Assembly: GCA_947457605.1 (NCBI GenBank)
Contig: CANGWP010000091.1
Location: 1-9,165 of the forward strand
Length of the DNA: 9,165 nt
Reading direction: 5' to 3'
Origin: Bdellovibrionales bacterium
GTDB taxonomy: Bacteria > Bdellovibrionota > UBA1018 > CAIMNF01
The stretch's first letter is position 1. The number at the start of each line of letters is the position of its first letter. Positions 6,375-9,165 of the stretch are shown here, one piece after another. The notes under the pieces were generated by a model. That model did no database searches. It was not told the origin of the DNA and worked only from the letters and a program-made list of their open reading frames with translations. The translations under genes and the position numbers were made by a program.

Positions 6375-6416
6375 AGGTTAAGCCTAAATGAGGACATCCC
6401 CCATCGCAATAAATTC

Positions 6417-6447
6417 TTGACCTTCTCCCCCGAGGTACGGTAAGAAT
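6417..6447 (+). promoter_or_regulatory. Likely tRNA-Gly promoter
   Basis: TTGACC at 6417-6422 is followed after 18 nt by TAAGAA (6441-6446), within TAAGAATAC. The -35 box is strong and the -10 box is weak. It lies about 32 nt before the mature tRNA 5' end, giving a short 5' leader for RNase P to remove. Confidence 0.5.
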
Positions 6448-6478
6448 ACCGGACTAGCGAAAAGCGGTCTATTTCAAT

Positions 6479-6555
6479 GCGGGAGTAGCTCAGTTGGCTA
6501 GAGCGCCACGTTGCCAACGTGGAGGTCGAGGGTTCGAGCCCCTTTTCCCGCTCCA
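6479..6555 (+). tRNA. tRNA-Gly (anticodon GCC), CCA encoded
   Basis: The 77-nt cloverleaf is complete. The acceptor GCGGGAG pairs with TTCCCGC including a final G-U. The D-arm is GCTC...GAGC, and the anticodon stem CCACG/CGTGG holds the loop TTGCCAA with anticodon GCC. The T-arm has the conserved GGTTCGAGCC. Discriminator T and CCA are encoded at 6552-6555. A T-rich tract (6556-6564) follows directly and may help end transcription. The minus-strand frame 6371-6568 is an antisense shadow of this tRNA. Confidence 0.97.
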
Positions 6556-6595
6556 TTTTTATTTTCACCCCCGTCCAAAGACTTCTCCTTCAAGT

Positions 6596-7235
6596 TTGAC
6601 TAAAATCTTCCGAAAAAACGCGGCGAGGCTCTTTCTTCCTTGCTCTGCTGCTCTCTCTCACTGTTCCCAAAAGCCAAGCCAATCAACCGGACCTGATGCG
6701 CCAATGGACCAAATTTGAGAGGGCTCTGAGCGGCAAGAGGACCTGCCTTCTGGAAAACTCCCGCCTTGTGGACGACGAGTTCTTGGGATTGAATGCGCTT
6801 CCCGAAAGCTCGGACGAGACCTGGGCCTGGTTGCAGCGACTGAGCAAAGCGGACCCATTCCACCCTGAATTCGAGGGGATTGAAGCCTGGGCAAAAGACA
6901 TGCAGCTTAAAATGCTGAGGCAAAGCAAGTCCAGTCCGTTCAGCATCACCTACCGTGATCCAAAAACAAGCTGTGTGATCCATCTCTCGGGCCAATACGA
7001 ACCCTTTCAGGACTCTTCAGGGGAAGATCATGCAAGAATCAAATCCATATCCAACCTTCTCATCGCCAAGCCTCATTCATCCGGAGCCTGTGATCCCTGC
7101 TTGAAAACCAACACCGGAAGATACCAGGTGATCGACTCCCATGAATCTCCAACCTTGCATTCTTCTGAGGTACTCCCAAAATCCGTATTTGAAAAACTGG
7201 ATGCCATCAAAAAGTATCCGGAAAAGTGTCAATGA
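6596..7235 (+). CDS. Hypothetical exported protein with signal peptide split between two frames
   Basis: The main frame from ATG 6696 encodes 179 aa with a Trp/Glu-rich start, four scattered cysteines, and no motif I recognise. That ATG has no ribosome binding site. The same frame is open upstream to 6600 and encodes a hydrophobic stretch FFLALLLSLTV followed by PKSQA, a textbook signal-peptide core and cleavage site, but it has no start codon. The missing positively charged n-region (TTG 6596, MTKIFRKNAARLF) lies in the neighbouring frame. Skipping one base near 6635 joins them into a perfect 28-residue signal peptide and a protein of about 212 aa. I therefore call a probable one-base frameshift, either a sequence error or a true mutation. 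The mature product would be periplasmic or secreted. It may be transcribed from tRNA-Gly readthrough, as no clear promoter is seen. Confidence 0.6.
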
Positions 7236-7283
7236 GGGTTCGCATCCGGAGTTTGAGTTTCCATTGAATTCGAGGCTCCAATC

Positions 7284-7943
7284 GTGCCATGTTCGGAGGA
7301 AATGAACCCCGCCGAACCGAAGCCAACCCAAGGTCCGTTTTCAAAAGATTTTCGCGATGAATTTCTGCGGCTTTTAAAAGCCCGCAGATCCATTCGCAAG
7401 TTCAAGCCGGATCAGATCCCCCGCGAAACGCTCGAGCGAATCCTCCATGCCGCAATCGAGGCTCCCTCAGGCAAAAACCGACAGAATTGGCGTTTTTACA
7501 TTCTCACGGGCGAAAAGCGCGATGCGTACCTTTCGCTTTCTCAAAAATCCTGGCTTGGGATCAAAGACATTCTCCAAAAGCGCCTGAAGCCCTCACTCTA
7601 TGAATTCACCGAGCGATTCTTCTACACCCTGGGCAATGCCCCGGTCATGATCCTGTGCTACTCGCACAATGATGATGAGGAAAAATACCTTACGAGTGTG
7701 GGGTCGGTGTACATGGCAGTTGAGAATTTAAACCTTGCGGCGGTTGCCGAAGGACTCGGCTGCTGCACCATGGGGGCGCCGCTTGAGATCAAAAAGGATG
7801 TGGATGAGTTCTTAGGAGTGACGGCACTTAAGGAATATCAGGAGGGAAAACTGGAATTGCTCTGCGGAGTGGCTTTGGGCTGGCCGGATCACGACCCTCC
7901 CAAAGCACCCCGACAAATCGAGCAAAAATTTCATTGGCTCTAA
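7284..7943 (+). CDS. Nitroreductase-family FMN oxidoreductase
   Basis: This is a 219-aa flavoprotein of the nitroreductase superfamily, which uses FMN and NAD(P)H to reduce nitro groups, quinones or other acceptors in the cytosol. The FMN-phosphate binding RRSIRKF (34-40) and the APSGKNRQNWRF segment (60-71) are present, as are the helix SVGSVYMAVENLNLAAVAEGLGCCTMGAP region (139-165) and the LCGVALGWPDHDPPKAPR end typical of the family. The start is taken as GTG 7284, which has GAGG 8 nt upstream. ATG 7302 is also possible, but its GGAGGA is only 1 nt away and too close. The substrate cannot be told from sequence. The gene lies 48 nt after the exported protein on the same strand and converges with the Cys/His-rich gene. 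Confidence 0.92.
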   Translation: MPCSEEMNPAEPKPTQGPFSKDFRDEFLRLLKARRSIRKFKPDQIPRETLERILHAAIEAPSGKNRQNWRFYILTGEKRDAYLSLSQKSWLGIKDILQKRLKPSLYEFTERFFYTLGNAPVMILCYSHNDDEEKYLTSVGSVYMAVENLNLAAVAEGLGCCTMGAPLEIKKDVDEFLGVTALKEYQEGKLELLCGVALGWPDHDPPKAPRQIEQKFHWL

Positions 7944-7980
7944 GGAGACCCTGAAAAGGACCCTTTTACCAATTCAGAGA

Positions 7981-8262
7981 TTATTTCGCCTCAGTTTTTG
8001 GAGCTTCGCCGTGAGCGGCTTTTTCATCATGGTTGTGGTGCTTGTGATCATGTTTTTGATCGAGCTTTGTCTTACAATTTTTGCAGTTTTTATGGTCCTT
8101 GCCCTTTTTGCACTTCGAGCAATCGCACTCCCCTTCACAATCGCTCTTTTTCTCCATTTTCGCTTCATTAGCCGGAGCCGCAGCTTCCTCGGCGCGAATC
8201 ACGGGGGAAAACACCAAACCTAGGGCAAGAGTATTGAGCAATACGAGTTTCTTCATGGTCAT
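7981..8262 (-). CDS. Small exported Cys/His-rich protein, probable metal binder
   Basis: ATG 8262 has AAGGAG 7 nt upstream, which beats the in-frame ATG 8256. Residues 1-24 are a clear Sec signal peptide (KK, then LVLLNTLALGLVFSP, then IRA before EEAAAP). The mature part of about 69 residues is very charged. It holds six Cys in C42-x3-C46-x-C48-x2-C51 and C60-x2-C63, then a His-rich stretch (HDHKHHNH, seven His overall), and ends in Lys/Glu. There is no lipobox, so it should be soluble in the periplasm. Such composition suggests binding of zinc, copper or nickel, as in metallothionein-like or His-rich metal-sequestering proteins. This is inferred from residues only, and I recognise no named family. 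It is monocistronic between a convergent nitroreductase and the divergent tRNA-Arg. Confidence 0.85.
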   Translation of the reverse strand: MTMKKLVLLNTLALGLVFSPVIRAEEAAAPANEAKMEKKSDCEGECDCSKCKKGKDHKNCKNCKTKLDQKHDHKHHNHDEKAAHGEAPKTEAK

Positions 8263-8317
8263 AAAATTCTCCTTTCTTTCAGTTTAGACACGGATCCCCC
8301 CCCACCTCAAGAGCTTC

Positions 8318-8346
8318 TTGCGAGGCGCCCCCACCTACGCTATGGT
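8318..8346 (+). promoter_or_regulatory. tRNA-Arg promoter
   Basis: TTGCGA (8318-8323), a 17-nt spacer and TATGGT (8341-8346) form a good sigma-70 promoter. The mature tRNA begins 11 nt after the -10 box, so the leader is only a few bases. Confidence 0.7.
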
Positions 8347-8356
8347 CAGGGACTAC

Positions 8357-8433
8357 GCACCCGTAGCTCAATTGGATAGAGTATCTGACTTCGGATCAGA
8401 GGGTTTCAGGTTCAAGTCCTGACGGGTGCGCCA
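8357..8433 (+). tRNA. tRNA-Arg (anticodon TCG), CCA encoded
   Basis: The 77-nt tRNA has acceptor GCACCCG pairing perfectly with CGGGTGC, a D-arm GCTC/GAGT, and anticodon stem TCTGA/TCAGA with loop CTTCGGA giving anticodon TCG (reads CGA/CGN). The T-arm is TCAGG/CCTGA around TTCAAGT. Discriminator G and CCA are encoded. Its last 21 nt are duplicated exactly at 8685-8705, and the 26-bp inverted repeat starting at 8431 includes the CCA. Confidence 0.97.
8413..8433 (+). repeat. Direct repeat copy 1 (tRNA-Arg 3' end; attL-like)
   Basis: This 21-nt segment runs from inside the T-loop through the T-stem, the acceptor 3' strand, the discriminator and CCA (key core GACGGGTGCGCCA). It is identical to 8685-8705. 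The position and length are those used by tyrosine-recombinase attachment sites at tRNA 3' ends. Confidence 0.9.
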
Positions 8434-8554
8434 AAACCTTCTAAAATCCCTTTTGACATCATCTCACTCGCCTCACTCAGTCCGACATACGCTAAGTATG
8501 CCTTCTTCGTTCATTTCGCTCGATTTCCTCAAAAGGGATTTTTGAGGGTTTTGG
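8431..8554. repeat. 26-bp inverted repeat forming a long hairpin next to tRNA-Arg
   Basis: The arm 8431-8456 pairs with 8529-8554 over 26 positions with one mismatch (8442/8543) and one G-T pair (8439/8546). The left arm begins with the CCA of tRNA-Arg. The 72-nt loop contains CTCACTC twice (8463 and 8472) and a small CATAC/GTATG stem (8486-8500). No target-site duplication directly flanks the arms. In RNA this would be a very stable stem that buries the tRNA 3' end. Confidence 0.85.
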
Positions 8555-8684
8555 TGTATCCCGGAGCGGACTTGAAGAGAGCAAGCCCGAGCAGACTAAA
8601 AGTCTGCTTCCTCGCAGGATGCGAGGAAAGGGTTTGCGAGTGGCAAGGCGACCGAAAGCGCAGGAGGCGCGGCGGGAGCTTTGC
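8434..8684 (+). mobile_element. Miniature non-coding element between the tRNA-derived repeats
   Basis: The 251 nt between the two 21-nt direct repeats have no plausible coding frame with a ribosome binding site. The frames on either strand here are short and cross palindromes. The segment is built of inverted repeats: the right arm and most of the left arm of the 26-bp hairpin, two adjacent perfect hairpins, and a closing stem. The tRNA gene is kept intact at the left junction, as expected for insertion into a tRNA 3' end. There is no integrase in the window, so movement would need help in trans. Alternatives are the remains of a tandem tRNA duplication or a structured sRNA processed from the tRNA trailer. 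Confidence 0.45.
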
Positions 8685-8686
8685 CA
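8590..8686 (+). ncRNA. Cluster of perfect hairpins, candidate structured RNA
   Basis: AGCAGACT-AAA-AGTCTGCT (8590-8608) is an 8-bp triloop hairpin. It is followed at once by TTCCTCGC-AGGAT-GCGAGGAA (8608-8628). Next, TGGCAAGGC (8641-8649) pairs with GCTTTGCCA (8678-8686) and encloses GCGC-AGGAG-GCGC (8658-8670). None is followed by a T-run, so they are not terminators. The dense folding on the tRNA strand suggests a structured RNA within the tRNA-Arg transcript; expression is not shown. Confidence 0.4.
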
Positions 8687-8705
8687 AGTCCTGACGGGTG
8701 CGCCA
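8685..8705 (+). repeat. Direct repeat copy 2 (attR-like, tRNA-Arg 3' end duplicate)
   Basis: An exact 21-nt copy of the tRNA-Arg 3' end including CCA, 272 bp after the first. No tRNA body precedes it, so it is not a second tRNA gene. Sequence beyond it (TCCTTC) differs from that beyond copy 1 (AAACCT), so the identity ends exactly at the CCA. Confidence 0.9.
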
Positions 8706-8721
8706 TCCTTCATTCTCCTCG

Positions 8722-8751
8722 TTGAAAACAGCCCGCCCCATAGGCTACTGT
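8722..8751 (+). promoter_or_regulatory. Candidate promoter of the GDT1-family gene
   Basis: TTGAAA (8722-8727), an 18-nt spacer and TACTGT (8746-8751) sit 26 nt before the TTG start. The -35 is good and the -10 is weak. The leader would be about 20 nt, too short for a yybP-ykoY manganese riboswitch, which often precedes genes of this family. Confidence 0.4.
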
Positions 8752-8777
8752 ATTCGAAACTACTGGAGTGCCCCACC

Positions 8778-9165
8778 TTGAACTGGAATCTCTTTGCAAG
8801 CACCTTTGGATTGATCTTTCTTGCCGAACTTCCCGACAAGACGGCATTTGCCACACTCATGCTCGCAGGCGAAGGAAAGCTCCCTGCGCTATTCCTGGGG
8901 GCGGCTACCGCATTTTTGATTCATGTCATTTTGGCAGTCTCCGTGGGCGAGTACCTGGGCCTGCTCCCCGCTGGCTGGATCAAACTTGGAAGCGGAGTGC
9001 TTTTCTTGATCTTTGCGATGATCAGCCTAAAACGTGCCTTTACGCCTGAGCCAACAGAATCTGAAGCTGGGGACAAGGCACAAAGCCTAAGTTTCGCAGG
9101 CGCGTTTTTAAAAACCTTTGTCGTGATCTTCATTGCCGAGGCCGGAGACTTAACCCAACTTGCCA
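8778..9165 (+). CDS. GDT1/TMEM165 (UPF0016) family cation transporter, N-terminal part (runs off window)
   Basis: The frame starts at TTG 8778 with GGAG 9 nt upstream and is open to the right edge, giving 129 codons; no ATG or GTG is in frame nearby. Hydrophobic helices cover about residues 4-16, 36-56 and 66-84. The family's duplicated acidic motif E-x-G-D-[KR]-[TS] appears as ELPDKT (17-22) and, after a charged loop, as EAGDLT (121-126). These are variant forms: Gly is replaced by Pro in the first and the basic residue by Leu in the second. Members export Mn2+ (bacterial MneA) or move Ca2+/Mn2+ against protons. Both repeats carry their Glu and Asp, so function is plausible. The likely job is Mn2+ efflux at the inner membrane. 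Confidence 0.88.
   Translation, partial: MNWNLFASTFGLIFLAELPDKTAFATLMLAGEGKLPALFLGAATAFLIHVILAVSVGEYLGLLPAGWIKLGSGVLFLIFAMISLKRAFTPEPTESEAGDKAQSLSFAGAFLKTFVVIFIAEAGDLTQLA

Noticed and set aside
6371..6568. Minus-strand ORF with REKGLEPSTSTLATWRSS-like sequence
   Set aside because: It is the antisense translation of tRNA-Gly, a well-known spurious ORF.
7945..7968. Possible terminator AAAAGGACCCTTTT after the nitroreductase gene
   Set aside because: The stem is only 5-6 bp with a loop of 2-4 nt, too weak to call.
8685..8705. A second tRNA-Arg gene
   Set aside because: Only the 3' 21 nt are present; no D-arm or anticodon arm can be found upstream.
8413..8705. CRISPR-like repeat array
   Set aside because: Only two repeat copies 272 bp apart, and the repeat is the tRNA 3' end.
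8706..8777. yybP-ykoY manganese riboswitch upstream of the GDT1-family gene
   Set aside because: The gap is too short and lacks the conserved loop sequences I would expect.
8492..8860. 122-aa minus-strand ORF across the tRNA-derived element
   Set aside because: It crosses the palindromes, the second repeat, and the start of the GDT1-family gene. It has no ribosome binding site or family features.

Overview
This 9.2 kb window is bacterial chromosome with dense, mostly short operons on both strands, about 50% GC by eye. The gene content suggests a Gram-negative, proteobacterial-type organism: a PilZ (c-di-GMP) protein, GlpX-type fructose-bisphosphatase, PgsA, a PduO-type corrinoid adenosyltransferase, and proteins with Sec signal peptides. 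The unrecognised small proteins and the coiled-coil/Hsp20 protein would fit a Bdellovibrionota-like or deltaproteobacterial-type genome. That placement is inference from style, not from a marker gene.

Left part (1-2628): the N-terminal part of a Cys-rich, zinc-ribbon-like protein runs off the left edge on the minus strand. Diverging from it are a possible 59-codon ORF, an unrecognised 102-aa helical protein and a 381-aa protein. The last has about 230 residues of charged coiled coil followed by an alpha-crystallin/Hsp20-like domain. A small unrecognised protein follows. Centre (2633-5041, minus strand): a tight four-gene operon runs PilZ protein -> glpX -> SRPBCC/COQ10-like protein -> 114-aa helical protein, with gaps of 2 and 14 nt and then a GTGA overlap. 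pgsA (phosphatidylglycerophosphate synthase) diverges from it and converges on a PduO-type cobalamin adenosyltransferase gene.

Right part (6375-9165): tRNA-Gly(GCC); a probably exported 179-aa protein whose signal peptide is split between two frames; a nitroreductase; a short exported Cys/His-rich protein; tRNA-Arg(TCG); and the start of a GDT1/TMEM165 (UPF0016) cation transporter that runs off the right edge.

The most unusual stretch is 8413-8705. The last 21 nt of tRNA-Arg (T-loop to CCA) are repeated exactly 272 bp downstream. The 251 bp between the copies hold no convincing gene but are full of inverted repeats: a 26-bp arm pair that begins inside the tRNA CCA end, two adjacent perfect 8-bp hairpins, and a 9-bp closing stem. 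This looks like a miniature, integrase-less element inserted at a tRNA 3' end, or a structured RNA made in the tRNA trailer. No CRISPR array, insertion sequence or transposase gene is visible, and no classical intrinsic terminator is convincing.
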